Shown here piece by piece: positions 7,806 to 16,653 of a stretch of DNA of 64,000 bases. The stretch comes from Tissierellia bacterium. GTDB taxonomy: Bacteria > Bacillota > Clostridia > Tissierellales > Peptoniphilaceae. The notes beneath the pieces are model-generated. The model saw only the letters and a program-made list of their open reading frames with translations. It ran no database searches and was not told where the DNA came from. Each line of letters opens with the position of its first letter. Within the stretch, counting starts at the first letter, position 1. The position numbers and the translations under genes are program-made. Location: positions 1-64,000 of the forward strand of contig JAAYQA010000016.1 in assembly GCA_012519495.1 (NCBI GenBank), read 5' to 3'.

Positions 7806-8398
7806 TATTTTTTCTTGATGGTCTCGATCCGCACCTCTTCCCGCGGGCGGTCGGCTCCGTCGGTGGGAAGGGCGGATATGGCATCCACAACGTCCATGCC
7901 TTCTACGATCTGACCGAACACGGTGTGTTTGCCGTCGAGCCAGTAAGCGCCGCCGTGTTCTTCATACGCGTTTACCACATCATCGGAGAAGCCTTCGGCT
8001 GCACCGATGTCTTTCATCTGCCGGATCACTTTGGCCGGTACTTCCGGTACGGTAACCAGAAAAAACTGGCTTCCGTTGGTATTGGGGCCGCGATTTGCCA
8101 TGGAAAGAGCACCGCGGATATTTCTGTAGTCCGGATCAAACTCGTCTTCAAAGGATTCGCCAAAGATACTCTCCCCGCCGCGGCCGGTGCCGGTGGGGTC
8201 GCCGCCCTGTATCATAAAGTCTTTGATCACGCGGTGAAACACCCCACCGTCGTAGTAGCCGTTGTTGGCATGTGTGGTGAAGTTTTCCACCGTTTTGGGT
8301 GCAATGGCGGGGAATAAACGCACGTGAATGTCCCCGTGATTGGTTTGAATGATATAAATCAGATCGGTATCTTTGGTTTCCTGCAGTTGTGGCAGCAT
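7805..8398 (-). CDS. Cyclophilin-type peptidyl-prolyl cis-trans isomerase
   Basis: A 197-residue cytoplasmic cyclophilin. It shows the family core: [55 protein letters not shown] and a C-terminal [17 protein letters not shown]. Arg in FHRV and the GSQFF residues of the active site are intact. It catalyses proline isomerisation in protein folding. There is no signal peptide. It lies 10 nt downstream of the threonine aldolase gene. Confidence 0.93.
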   Translation of the reverse strand: MLPQLQETKDTDLIYIIQTNHGDIHVRLFPAIAPKTVENFTTHANNGYYDGGVFHRVIKDFMIQGGDPTGTGRGGESIFGESFEDEFDPDYRNIRGALSMANRGPNTNGSQFFLVTVPEVPAKVIRQMKDIGAAEGFSDDVVNAYEEHGGAYWLDGKHTVFGQIVEGMDVVDAISALPTDGADRPREEVRIETIKKK

Positions 8399-8408
8399 AT
8401 CTTTCCTC

Positions 8409-9428
8409 CTATTTGTCGTTTTTTGCGTTTTGTACCGCTTGCATAATATCGTCTACATCCTCTTTGGTGGTGTCAAACGAGGTGACCATGCGCAGATGCC
8501 CTCCCTCGGAATGCAGCGGATAGCTTTGTGCGAGCCGCTGCACAAAAGCATCGTCCACATCCAAAAACAGAATGTTTGCATACGAATCCGGATTGACCAG
8601 GGGCATATTTTCTTCTTTCAGTGCTTCTGCCAGCAAGTGGCAGGCGTCGTTGGCCGCTTTGGCGTTTTTCAGATACAGATCCTCGGTCAGATACGCAAGG
8701 AATTGCGCACTTAAAAACCGATGCTTGGATACCAATTGCATCATCTGTTTTCGGAGGAAGCGATAGCCGTCTGTTTTGGCCCGGTCAAAGACGACGACAG
8801 CCTCGGCCATCATGAGTCCGTTTTTCGTGCCGCCAAAGGACAGTACATCCACCCCGGCGCCTTCTGTGAGCGCATGGATCGGCTCGCCGAGTTTCTCGCA
8901 GGCATTGGCAATCCGGGCCCCGTCCATATGCAGATAGAGCCCGTTGTTGCGGCAAAAGTCGGCTATGGCCCGCACTTCGTCTTTCGTGTACAAAACGCCG
9001 GTTTCTGCCACATTGGATATGGATACGACCCGGTGTTCCACCAGATGTTCGTTGCCCTGCGTGGCCATAAAGGGCGCAAGCAGCTCGGGTGTGAGCTTAC
9101 CGTCCGGCGTTTGTACGGGGATGATCTTGTTTCCTGTGAGCCGTTCAAAAGCCCCGCATTCGTCGGTGTTGATATGCGCGCTTTCCGCCGCCAGTACCGA
9201 CTCCCACGGGCGCAAAAGCCCGGCCAGCCCGACGATATTGGCCGCAGTTCCAGTGGTTACAAAATACACATCCGGTTCGCCTGTAAACAGCGCGCGGATC
9301 CGGTCGATCGCTTCCGATGTCAGAGGATCCGCCCCGTAGCTGTTTCTATCCTGTTCGTTGCAGCGCGCCATGGCCTCCATCACAGAAGGATGTACGGGCG
9401 CATTATTATCGCTGATAAATTTTTTCAT
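8409..9428 (-). CDS. ltaE: Low-specificity L-threonine aldolase
   Basis: A 339-residue PLP enzyme of the aldolase/beta-eliminating lyase family (PF01212) that splits threonine or allo-threonine to glycine and acetaldehyde. Visible features are [15 protein letters not shown] at the start, [24 protein letters not shown] and the PLP lysine Lys202 in SFGGTKNG. Normal length. It is the first gene of a three-gene operon with a clear promoter just upstream. Confidence 0.93.
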   Translation of the reverse strand: MKKFISDNNAPVHPSVMEAMARCNEQDRNSYGADPLTSEAIDRIRALFTGEPDVYFVTTGTAANIVGLAGLLRPWESVLAAESAHINTDECGAFERLTGNKIIPVQTPDGKLTPELLAPFMATQGNEHLVEHRVVSISNVAETGVLYTKDEVRAIADFCRNNGLYLHMDGARIANACEKLGEPIHALTEGAGVDVLSFGGTKNGLMMAEAVVVFDRAKTDGYRFLRKQMMQLVSKHRFLSAQFLAYLTEDLYLKNAKAANDACHLLAEALKEENMPLVNPDSYANILFLDVDDAFVQRLAQSYPLHSEGGHLRMVTSFDTTKEDVDDIMQAVQNAKNDK

Positions 9429-9454
9429 ATTCCACCTCGATTTCTCCTCTTCTT

Positions 9455-9483
9455 ATTATAATAGAGCGGAAGAATTGTGACAA
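9455..9483 (-). promoter_or_regulatory. Promoter of the ltaE operon
   Basis: On the minus strand TTGTCA (9483-9478), 17-nt spacer, TATAAT (9460-9455), 26 nt before the ltaE start codon. Confidence 0.85.
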
Positions 9484-9549
9484 ACGGGAAGGCAAAGCGG
9501 CGCAATTCGGGTACAATAGAAAAGAGAATCTCATAAGAGGAGTGAGCAC

Positions 9550-10491
9550 GTGAAAATCAAACGGCGATGGATCTTTCTTTTTCTGTTTATATTCTTGTTA
9601 ACCCTTCCGTTTCTGGCCTCGGCCGATGTAGGCGGAAATGTAGACTATGACACCCCCTCCGGCGGAGACTGGGGCGGCGACGATTGGGGTGGCGACGACT
9701 GGGGCGGCAGCGGTTTCGGTTTTGACCCGTTTACCATGTTCTATTTCGGCAGCCGGATGGGACTGTCTCCGATCATGATGATCGGGATCGTGGTTGTTTT
9801 TATCCTGCTTAAGAGCCGTTACGGCCGTTCCACAGACACAAGAAGCAATAATCCCCCGCCGCAAAAAAGGACTGTCCACGCACAAAAACCGTTCGCACCG
9901 ACCGCTCCAAGGATACAGGAAGATCCCGCCAGCCTGGATGCTTTACGGGAAAGCGATCCGAATTTTTCCCAAAACGCATTTTTGTCCCGCGTATCCAATA
10001 TGTTTATGCAATTGCAGGAAGCCTGGACGGATAAAGACTGGAAGCGCGTGCGTCCGTTTGAACACGATCAGATCTTTCATATGCACAATGAACAACTGAA
10101 CCGCTTTATAGAAAACGGACAGACGAATGTGATTGAAGATATCGCTATTTTGGATACCCGGCTGGAATCCTATGAACAGGACGGCCCGTACGAATATCTG
10201 AACGTGATTATCCGCGCCCGCTTTAAGGACTATATTATTGACGATGCAAGCGGGCAGATGATTAAGGGATTCAAAGACCGCCCGGTTACCATGACGTATC
10301 GCTGGAAGATGATGCGCAGACGCGGTACGAAAACCGAACATTCCGACACAATGGTCACCCAATGCCCCAACTGCGGCGCGAATATGTCGATCGGGCAAAA
10401 CGGGATATGCGAATACTGCGGATCCGAGGTCACCTTGGGTACACATGACTGGGTGCTCACACAGATCGTGCCGCTGGCGCAGGAGAATTAG
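9550..10491 (+). CDS. Membrane-anchored Tim44-like domain protein with zinc ribbon
   Basis: A 313-residue protein. A signal peptide or first helix (residues 5-24) is followed by an extracytoplasmic-type stretch with three GGDDW-like repeats (36-52), a second membrane segment (~72-89), a proline-rich linker, a Tim44-like domain (~115-250, PF04280) and a C-terminal zinc ribbon with CPNCG and CEYCG. Such proteins are common in Bacillota but their role is not established. The start is a GTG at 9550, preceded by AGAGGAGTGAG. A TACAAT box at 9512-9517 may be its -10. The DUF1667 gene follows one base after its stop. Confidence 0.75.
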   Translation: MKIKRRWIFLFLFIFLLTLPFLASADVGGNVDYDTPSGGDWGGDDWGGDDWGGSGFGFDPFTMFYFGSRMGLSPIMMIGIVVVFILLKSRYGRSTDTRSNNPPPQKRTVHAQKPFAPTAPRIQEDPASLDALRESDPNFSQNAFLSRVSNMFMQLQEAWTDKDWKRVRPFEHDQIFHMHNEQLNRFIENGQTNVIEDIAILDTRLESYEQDGPYEYLNVIIRARFKDYIIDDASGQMIKGFKDRPVTMTYRWKMMRRRGTKTEHSDTMVTQCPNCGANMSIGQNGICEYCGSEVTLGTHDWVLTQIVPLAQEN

Positions 10492-10492
10492 C

Positions 10493-10867
10493 ATGTCCAA
10501 AGATCCCGCCGGAGACAAGTTTGTCGTTCCCTGCAAGGGCTGTGTCAACGACTGTACGCTCGTGATCGTAAAAGACGAACACGGTGTGCAGGTATTCGGC
10601 AATCATTGCCGAAAAGGGGACGCCATCGGCAAGGAGAAGTATCGGGATGCCGTGCCGGTTCCTGTGCGTGCCCGTGTGAAACTCCAGGGACGGCTCTTCG
10701 GTTTGCGCGTTCGTACCTCTGCCGCATTGGATGCCCAACAAGCAGAAGAAGTCCGTCAGTATATCAAGACCCTGACGATACAACCGCCGGTGCAGGAACA
10801 GGCCGTGCTGATCGAGAACATCGCCGGCACCGGTGTAGACCTCTTGAGCGACCAAACAAAAAAGTGA
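10493..10867 (+). CDS. DUF1667 family protein
   Basis: A 124-residue protein with CKGCVNDC near residue 14 and GNHCRKG at ~41, then PVPVRARVKL and LIENIAGTGVDL, which match DUF1667. Family members are often encoded beside an FAD-dependent glycerol-3-phosphate dehydrogenase and an NADH oxidase-like protein, but neither is present here. The four cysteines suggest metal or redox binding. The ATG at 10493 is used because GGAGAA lies just upstream, one base after the preceding stop; it therefore forms an operon with the Tim44-like gene. Confidence 0.75.
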   Translation: MSKDPAGDKFVVPCKGCVNDCTLVIVKDEHGVQVFGNHCRKGDAIGKEKYRDAVPVPVRARVKLQGRLFGLRVRTSAALDAQQAEEVRQYIKTLTIQPPVQEQAVLIENIAGTGVDLLSDQTKK

Positions 10868-10889
10868 TTGGCTTTCGCGTACAAATTTC

Positions 10890-10920
10890 GAATTCCGCCC
10901 GAGGGCGGAATTCTTTTTTT
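10890..10920 (+). terminator. Terminator of the Tim44-like/DUF1667 operon
   Basis: GAATTCCGCCC (10890-10900) pairs with GGGCGGAATTC (10903-10913), followed by seven T. The remainder of 10921-11140 contains only the promoter of the next gene and no supported ORF. Confidence 0.9.
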
Positions 10921-11043
10921 TAGCCGGATTAGACGAGGCCGTACGCTTTCCCGCCCCCGTTGTTATAGGGCAATAATATGCGAAGCGCTGTATTTCAACG
11001 TTTTCTAAACTTGTGCGTTCCGTACAGCACGCCTTTTCATCCA

Positions 11044-11072
11044 TTGCACCCATTTCCTTTTATCGGTATACT
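11044..11072 (+). promoter_or_regulatory. Promoter of the 11141 membrane protein gene
   Basis: TTGCAC (11044-11049), 17-nt spacer, TATACT (11067-11072), giving a leader of ~60 nt. Confidence 0.7.
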
Positions 11073-11140
11073 AAACCAAGAGAAGAGTGAAACAGCGTTG
11101 TAGCAACGGACTTTGTTTGCAGACTGAGAGGTGATGGTTT

Positions 11141-11842
11141 GTGAGAAAATTTGTAGCGGTATTCCTGCTGTTTTTGTGTCTGCTGCCGGTGGTAGCCGAT
11201 GCAAATGCAGCCGAACCGCCTTCCTATGTCATAATCGTTCCCTGGGCCGACGATCGTTTGTCGATCACCCTGGAAGATTCCACCGGACGCGAATACCTCG
11301 GGGAGCGAAACGAAAAATTCTCGGAATCCTATTATCTCTACTACACGCCCAACGGGGTCACGCAATACGAACTGTTGGTGAAGCATGAAGGTGTGGAAAA
11401 CCGCCTCCCGCTGCCCCGCTACGGAACCTACAACAATATATTCAGTCTGGATACCGATACGCTCACGCTCACCCAGGGCAAAATGCCCTTCCGTACCATC
11501 TTCTTTACGGTTGTGCGGGCGGCGGCCACGCTGTTTATTGAAGGGGCCATTCTGTATCTGTTCGGTTATCGCAAACGGATTTCGTATCTTCTGTTTTTGC
11601 TGATTAATCTGATTACCCAGGGGATCCTCGCCTGGTATCTGCATGTGCAGGTGCTGGACTTAAGCTATGGCTTTACCATCGGCCTGATCCTGACGGAGAT
11701 TATTATCCTTGCGATCGAAGCGCTGTTCTTCAGTATGTTTGTAAAAGAACACCGCGCGGCCCGCGGTCTGCTTTTTGTTCTGGTCGCCAATATTGCAAGC
11801 TTTGTTGCAGGCTATATGCTTTTGCGTCATCTGCCATTTTAA
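11141..11842 (+). CDS. Membrane protein with extracytoplasmic N-terminal domain, function unknown
   Basis: A 233-residue protein that I do not recognise. A cleavable-type signal peptide (MRKFVAVFLLFLCLLPVVAD) is followed by ~100 residues with a beta-rich, polar composition and then four hydrophobic helices from ~residue 122 to the end. The architecture suggests a surface-exposed domain tethered by a small membrane bundle. The start is GTG at 11141 after GAGAGGTGAT. It is monocistronic, with its own promoter and terminator. Confidence 0.65.
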   Translation: MRKFVAVFLLFLCLLPVVADANAAEPPSYVIIVPWADDRLSITLEDSTGREYLGERNEKFSESYYLYYTPNGVTQYELLVKHEGVENRLPLPRYGTYNNIFSLDTDTLTLTQGKMPFRTIFFTVVRAAATLFIEGAILYLFGYRKRISYLLFLLINLITQGILAWYLHVQVLDLSYGFTIGLILTEIIILAIEALFFSMFVKEHRAARGLLFVLVANIASFVAGYMLLRHLPF

Positions 11843-11849
11843 AAAATAT

Positions 11850-11884
11850 GCCTCCGGTTCCTGCAAGGAATCGGAGGCTTTTTT
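11850..11884. terminator. Terminator between convergent genes
   Basis: GCCTCCGGTTCC (11850-11861) pairs with GGAATCGGAGGC (11867-11878), followed by six T on the plus strand and preceded by an A run that also serves the minus-strand phosphodiesterase gene. Confidence 0.9.
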
Positions 11885-11895
11885 CTTCTGTATCT

Positions 11896-13158
11896 TTACA
11901 CGCGTAGTATCTCTTCCACACAAACCCCGTCGGCGCCCCGCAAGGGCAAACCGGCTGCACGGGCAATCGTCGGTGCAATATCTGTCATCGGGACCGTTCT
12001 CTGTACGGTTGTCCGGGTGAAGGCCGGTCCTTTGGCGCAAAACATCGCTTCATAGTCGGGTAAATCCGGCGGATAGCCGTGATTTGCCTTGTAGTCATTG
12101 TCCATCGTTCCCAGGATTTCCCCTTCCATCGCATTGGAAAACACCGTGCCCGGTACGGCTGTAAGCCAGAAGGCACAACGGGGGTCGCCTCCTTTTTGGA
12201 CCACCTCTTCCCGCGAATAGATGCGGTCGATCCCGCCGCGCGTCCGGCGGATATCCTGCAGGAGTTCCAGAAGAAACTGCCTTTCTTTCTCGTTGTTCTC
12301 TTTCAGATACACATAGGAGCTGCCTTCGCAGGAGTTGGCGTAGGCGCGCCAGTTGCTCCCGGATGCATCCAGCAGGCCGTGACGGTAAAAGATCTGATTC
12401 AGCCGGAGCGCCCGGTAAATGTCTCTGTGGCTGTGGTCTGAAAGGAGGATGAGATTGGTGCTCTCGGTAAGGCCACGCGCTTGCAGCGCATCCATTACCT
12501 GGGCAACGTGCAGGTCTGCGCGGAGAATGGCTTCTTCCACCTCCCGGGCCCGGGTCCCGCACCGGTGCTTGTGCGCGTCGATGTCGGTATAATGCACAAA
12601 GAGCAGGTCGAAGTCTTCGTTTTGCAGAATATGCAAAGCGCAGGCATGCGCAAAGCGATCCAGTTGCGGCTGCTGTATACCCTGCAGCAAATGACCGTAT
12701 CGGCGTGCCATTTGGATGGCAAAACGCTTGGTGGAATGGGCCAAAGACACCATGGTCTGATTCTGCCAGCGTCGGTGCGGCCAGATCTCGGCCATATTCC
12801 AGCGGATGCGTGCACCGGCATTGACCGGCCAGAAGATTGCGCCGGTTTGTTTTTTTGCGCGGCCGGCCGCCTTAAACAGCGTGTCTCCCTTTATGTACCG
12901 GCTGTGCCAGTACCAGTCCGGCTTGGCTTTCCCCGGCTGCAATTTGGTATTGTTGACAATACCATGCGAGGCAGGCTGTCTGCCTGTCACCAAAGTAGCG
13001 TGCGCCGGGTAGGTTAAGGTGGGCACAATCGAACGAACCGCCGGGATATGCGCCCCTTCCTGCAGCACCTGGGCTATGGCCGGTGCCTTTTCGTATACAG
13101 GGGCATCTTCTTTTCCCAAGGCATCCAATGACAGGATGACGGTGCGGGTTTTTGTCAT
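11896..13158 (-). CDS. Alkaline-phosphatase-superfamily nucleotide pyrophosphatase/phosphodiesterase
   Basis: A 420-residue type I phosphodiesterase (PF01663). The nucleophile threonine is in YPAHATLVTGRQPASHG, and metal ligands are seen in HYTDIDAHKH, LLSDHSHRDI and the late NHGYPPD motif. Enzymes of this group cleave phosphodiester or pyrophosphate bonds of nucleotides or lipid head groups. No signal peptide is visible, so it may be cytoplasmic. The ATG overlaps the map stop codon by 4 nt, so it is the second gene of a map - phosphodiesterase operon. Confidence 0.85.
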   Translation of the reverse strand: MTKTRTVILSLDALGKEDAPVYEKAPAIAQVLQEGAHIPAVRSIVPTLTYPAHATLVTGRQPASHGIVNNTKLQPGKAKPDWYWHSRYIKGDTLFKAAGRAKKQTGAIFWPVNAGARIRWNMAEIWPHRRWQNQTMVSLAHSTKRFAIQMARRYGHLLQGIQQPQLDRFAHACALHILQNEDFDLLFVHYTDIDAHKHRCGTRAREVEEAILRADLHVAQVMDALQARGLTESTNLILLSDHSHRDIYRALRLNQIFYRHGLLDASGSNWRAYANSCEGSSYVYLKENNEKERQFLLELLQDIRRTRGGIDRIYSREEVVQKGGDPRCAFWLTAVPGTVFSNAMEGEILGTMDNDYKANHGYPPDLPDYEAMFCAKGPAFTRTTVQRTVPMTDIAPTIARAAGLPLRGADGVCVEEILRV

Positions 13159-13907
13159 GGTTTTTGCTCCGTCAAAATGACGGGGCCGTTTTCAGTGATC
13201 GCAATCGTGTGCTCATACTGCGCCGACAAGGATCCGTCCACCGTGCGGGCCGTCCACTGATTGTCATCCAATTTGCAATGCCAGGCCCCTTCATTGATCA
13301 TGGGTTCAATCGTCAGCACCATGCCTTTTTGCAATCGCTGTCCGCGACCGGGTTGTCCGTAATGCAATACTTTGGGGTCTTCGTGCATTTCCTTGCCGAT
13401 TCCGTGGCCGACAAAGTCGCGCACCACCTGATAGCCGTTCGCTTCAGCATGGGTTTGGATAGCATGGCCGATATCGCCCAGGCGTGCACCGGGCACGGCC
13501 TGTTCGATCCCCTTGTACAGACATTCCCGCGTCACGCGCATCAAACGCTCCACGCGTTCGCTTGCCTTGCCGACGGCATACGACCAGGCGGAGTCGGCCA
13601 TATAGCCGTCCAGCTCCACCACCATGTCCACTTTCAGCAAAGCGCCTTCACGCAAAGGGGTGTTGGAGGGGAATCCGTGACAGATCTCGTCGTCCAGCGA
13701 GGCGCAAATCGCATAAGGAAAGCCGTTGTATCCCTTTTGCGCGGGTATGGCGCCTTCTCCCCGTTGGAATTCTTCTACCAGCCGGTCCAGTTCCATTGTG
13801 GTTACGCCCGGTCGGATCCACTCGCGCAGGCGGTGATGCGTTTCCGCAACAATCACACCGGCACGGGCAATTTTTTCGATTTCTTCTTTTGTTTTTATAA
13901 TGATCAT
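13155..13907 (-). CDS. map: Methionine aminopeptidase, type I
   Basis: A 250-residue metalloprotease that removes the initiator methionine. Recognisable features are KTKEEIEKIARAG, VVELDGYMADSAW (metal Asp), FVGHGIGKEMHEDPK (metal His) and VLTIEPMINEG and EHTIAITENG (metal Glu residues). Length is as expected. It lies directly downstream of the nitroreductase terminator, with AAAGG 7-8 nt upstream of its ATG. Confidence 0.96.
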   Translation of the reverse strand: MIIIKTKEEIEKIARAGVIVAETHHRLREWIRPGVTTMELDRLVEEFQRGEGAIPAQKGYNGFPYAICASLDDEICHGFPSNTPLREGALLKVDMVVELDGYMADSAWSYAVGKASERVERLMRVTRECLYKGIEQAVPGARLGDIGHAIQTHAEANGYQVVRDFVGHGIGKEMHEDPKVLHYGQPGRGQRLQKGMVLTIEPMINEGAWHCKLDDNQWTARTVDGSLSAQYEHTIAITENGPVILTEQKP

Positions 13908-13919
13908 AATCTGCCTTTA

Positions 13920-13942
13920 CAAAAAGGGAGGTTTCCCTCCCC
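13920..13942 (-). terminator. Terminator downstream of the nitroreductase gene
   Basis: On the minus strand GGGAGG (13941-13936) pairs with CCTCCC (13931-13926), followed by TTTTTG. It lies within 20 nt of the map start codon, so map is probably expressed by read-through or from a promoter overlapping the hairpin. Confidence 0.75.
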
Positions 13943-13947
13943 TGTTC

Positions 13948-14745
13948 CTATACGCGAATGGATCCTACGTATTTGAAATCGCCTGCATCCTCCCGGTCTT
14001 CCTTTGCGAACTGGCCGGGAATGCTCATGGTGTGCAGCAATTGTTCAAAATAGTACATGGCAATGCCCGCATCCACCAAATAATTGCGTCCCTGATCTTT
14101 CATATACATATCAATTCCGCTGGACTTTACCACATAACGCCAGGGTTGTTCATTGTATTGACTGGGGGCAAAACGCACATAATAGAACAAATCGTCCAGG
14201 CCGCGCTGCTGGAGTTCTTCCAGGCTCATGGGCTGGCCGATTTCCTCTTTATAGACGATGTCTTCAATACCTAAGCGCGAACTGTAGGGATCTTCCCCGA
14301 GTCCGCTTTCCGGGAAAGGATAGCCCAGGGCCAGCATAAAGTCCGCATTTTGCGCGTTCCATTCGCTGAGCAGCGCTTTATCGTCCATACCGACATTCTG
14401 CAGGCTGATCCAGCAGCTGGCTACACCCAGATCCAGCAAACCGGTGATCAAGGCTTCCATATAGTATGCACCGTACAAATACGAGTCGGCATTGGCGTTG
14501 TCTACATCCAATACGATATAGGCCGGTGCTTTGATCATGACACCTGCATAGCCTCCCTTGCCTTCCAGTTGTTTATACAGTTTGTCGCCGTTTTCTACAA
14601 AGGTAAAACTTGCGTCGTAGGCGGCCGCTTTGTCGCGCACGCCGTCAATCAGTGCGTTGATGCCCTGTACAGCCCGTCGATCCAGCTTTTTGGCTTTAAA
14701 TTCGCGCACCGACTTTCGTGTTTTTAGAAAGTTTCTCATTAACAT
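13948..14745 (-). CDS. Nitroreductase-fold protein (two-lobe TM-nitroreductase type)
   Basis: A 265-residue flavin-fold protein starting MLMRNFLKTRKSVREFKAKK, a typical nitroreductase N terminus with RKSVREF, and containing two half-domains (LGVASCWISLQ near 130-145 and RFAPSQYNEQPWRYV near 215). That layout resembles the putative TM nitroreductase family PF14512. An NAD(P)H:flavin-dependent reductase role is likely, substrate unknown. ATG at 14745 was chosen for its AGGAGG with a 9-nt spacing; the frame continues upstream but crosses the promoter. Confidence 0.8.
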   Translation of the reverse strand: MLMRNFLKTRKSVREFKAKKLDRRAVQGINALIDGVRDKAAAYDASFTFVENGDKLYKQLEGKGGYAGVMIKAPAYIVLDVDNANADSYLYGAYYMEALITGLLDLGVASCWISLQNVGMDDKALLSEWNAQNADFMLALGYPFPESGLGEDPYSSRLGIEDIVYKEEIGQPMSLEELQQRGLDDLFYYVRFAPSQYNEQPWRYVVKSSGIDMYMKDQGRNYLVDAGIAMYYFEQLLHTMSIPGQFAKEDREDAGDFKYVGSIRV

Positions 14746-14791
14746 TCGTTTATGCCTCCTGTTCACATCGTTCCCATTATATACCCCATTC

Positions 14792-14820
14792 ATTATACTC
14801 TTTTTTGCGCTTCTTCTCAA
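14792..14820 (-). promoter_or_regulatory. Promoter of the nitroreductase gene
   Basis: On the minus strand TTGAGA (14820-14815), 17-nt spacer, TATAAT (14797-14792). The divergent helicase gene has an extended -10 TGCTACAAT at 14836-14844 on the plus strand. Confidence 0.8.
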
Positions 14821-14868
14821 TGAAGAGCAAGGCTGTGCTACAATGAAACAAAAACAAGGAGGTATGCC

Positions 14869-16653
14869 ATGCGCTTGTCGGAACAACAAAACCGTGCCGC
14901 CCGGCACAAAGACGGCCCCGCGCTCGTTTTGTCCGTGCCGGGATCAGGGAAAACCACGGTGCTTTTGGAACGGATCCGCCGCTTGCAGGAGCACGGGGTG
15001 CATCCCAAAAACATACTCACCGTTACATTCAGCCGCGTGCAGGCGGATGATATGCGCCGGCGTTTCGGCAATGCGGACGGCGTTACGTTTTATACCATAC
15101 ACAGCTTCTGCTATCAGCTGATCCGCGGCTGGCTGAAAGCTAAGAACCGGCAGATGACCGTGATCGAGTCGGGCAGTTCCTTTACAAAATACGATTTGGT
15201 GCGCCGCTTGTGCCGGGCGCGCTTTCACCGGCCCATGCAAAAAGAAGAAGTGGAAGAGTTTTTCCGCTTTACCGGCTATATCAAAAATACCATGACAGAA
15301 GATCTGTCCTCTTACGAGGACTTCTACCGCCTTTTGTATGCCGACTACGAAGAGAGCAAAAGGGAGCATCACTTTTTAGACTTTGACGATATGCTGTCTT
15401 TGTGTCTGCATATTTTAGCCACAGAAGAAGAATGGCTGGCACGACTGCGCGCCCGCTTCCCCTATATCCAGCTGGATGAAGGCCAGGATACCTCCGCTGT
15501 ACAGATGGAGATCCTGCGTACCCTGGCAGAGCCTGCCAACAACTTTTTTGTTGTGGCAGACGATGATCAGTCGATCTATGCGTTTCGCGGGGCCGATCCC
15601 GAAGCCCTCCTGCGTTTCTCCGCCTGGTATGAAAACCCTGCGCTTTACTATCTGGAGGAGAACTTTCGGAGTGCCCCGCAGATTCTGGAAAGCGCCTCCC
15701 GGGTCATACAAAACAATACCGCCCGCTATGCCAAGACCATGAAAGCCGTAAAAGAAGAAAGAGAACCCGTTCTGCACAAAATCGTGCCGAATCTACGCAG
15801 GCAATTAACTTATCTGGTGAAGGAAGTAAAAAAATACCCCGAGAAATCCACCGCCATTCTTTATAGAAACCGATTATCCGGTCTGCCGGTGGCAAGCATC
15901 CTCACACAGGAAGGTCTGCCTTACACCGTCCGGCACCCCTGGGAGGATCTGTTGTCGCATCCGGTTTGTCGGGATATTTTCACCTTTTATCATCTGGCGG
16001 AACATCCTTTGGATGCCGAGGCCTTTTTGTCCATTTACTATAAAGTGGGAGCGTTCATTTCCAAAGAGCAAGCGCTTATGGCCGCAGAAGCCGGGGATCA
16101 CAAAAGTATTTGGGATGCACTTGCACAACAGCCGGATCTTCCGGCATGGCGGGCCGATCAGCTGCGGGGATTGGCAAAAAAATGGCGCCGTTTGCGCCGC
16201 ATGCCTTTTTCTGCCCGACTGGATTTTATCGAAAACGAGCTGGACTATGGCGGTTATCTGCAGGAATGGACAAGGCGACAGGCGTTTTCTACCAATACCG
16301 CCCAGATTATGGACATACTGAAGGCCACGCTCCGCCACGCACAGGACCGGGAATCATGGGCAGCACTTCTGACCCCACCGGGCGGTGTGGACGATGCCCA
16401 TCTCGTTTTGTCTACGCTGCACGGTTCCAAGGGACTCGAGTATGACCGGGTGTATATGATCGACCTGATACAAAACGAATTCCCGGGGAATCTGGGGGAA
16501 AAGAAAGAAGAGCGCGCTCAGCTCGAAGAAGAGCGTCGTCTGTTTTATGTGGGCATGACGCGCGCAAAAGAAAAGCTCACGCTGCTTTCTCTATCGCATC
16601 GCAATGAGAGAAGCTGTGAGCCCAGTCAGTTTATTCAGGAGATTAAGCGGTAG
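14869..16653 (+). CDS. UvrD/Rep-family ATP-dependent DNA helicase (short form)
   Basis: A 594-residue superfamily 1A helicase. The Q-motif LSEQQNRAARH and Walker A SVPGSGKTT (22-30) open the protein. Motif II is IQLDEGQDTS, motif III VADDDQSIYAFRG, motif V LSTLHGSKGLEYDRVYMID and motif VI RRLFYVGMTRAKEKL. It is shorter than PcrA/UvrD (~720 residues), lacking most of the 2B domain and the C-terminal tail, like other compact UvrD paralogues of Bacillota. It probably acts in DNA repair or fork processing. Its 3' end overlaps the convergent membrane protein gene by 11 nt. Confidence 0.9.
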   Translation: MRLSEQQNRAARHKDGPALVLSVPGSGKTTVLLERIRRLQEHGVHPKNILTVTFSRVQADDMRRRFGNADGVTFYTIHSFCYQLIRGWLKAKNRQMTVIESGSSFTKYDLVRRLCRARFHRPMQKEEVEEFFRFTGYIKNTMTEDLSSYEDFYRLLYADYEESKREHHFLDFDDMLSLCLHILATEEEWLARLRARFPYIQLDEGQDTSAVQMEILRTLAEPANNFFVVADDDQSIYAFRGADPEALLRFSAWYENPALYYLEENFRSAPQILESASRVIQNNTARYAKTMKAVKEEREPVLHKIVPNLRRQLTYLVKEVKKYPEKSTAILYRNRLSGLPVASILTQEGLPYTVRHPWEDLLSHPVCRDIFTFYHLAEHPLDAEAFLSIYYKVGAFISKEQALMAAEAGDHKSIWDALAQQPDLPAWRADQLRGLAKKWRRLRRMPFSARLDFIENELDYGGYLQEWTRRQAFSTNTAQIMDILKATLRHAQDRESWAALLTPPGGVDDAHLVLSTLHGSKGLEYDRVYMIDLIQNEFPGNLGEKKEERAQLEEERRLFYVGMTRAKEKLTLLSLSHRNERSCEPSQFIQEIKR

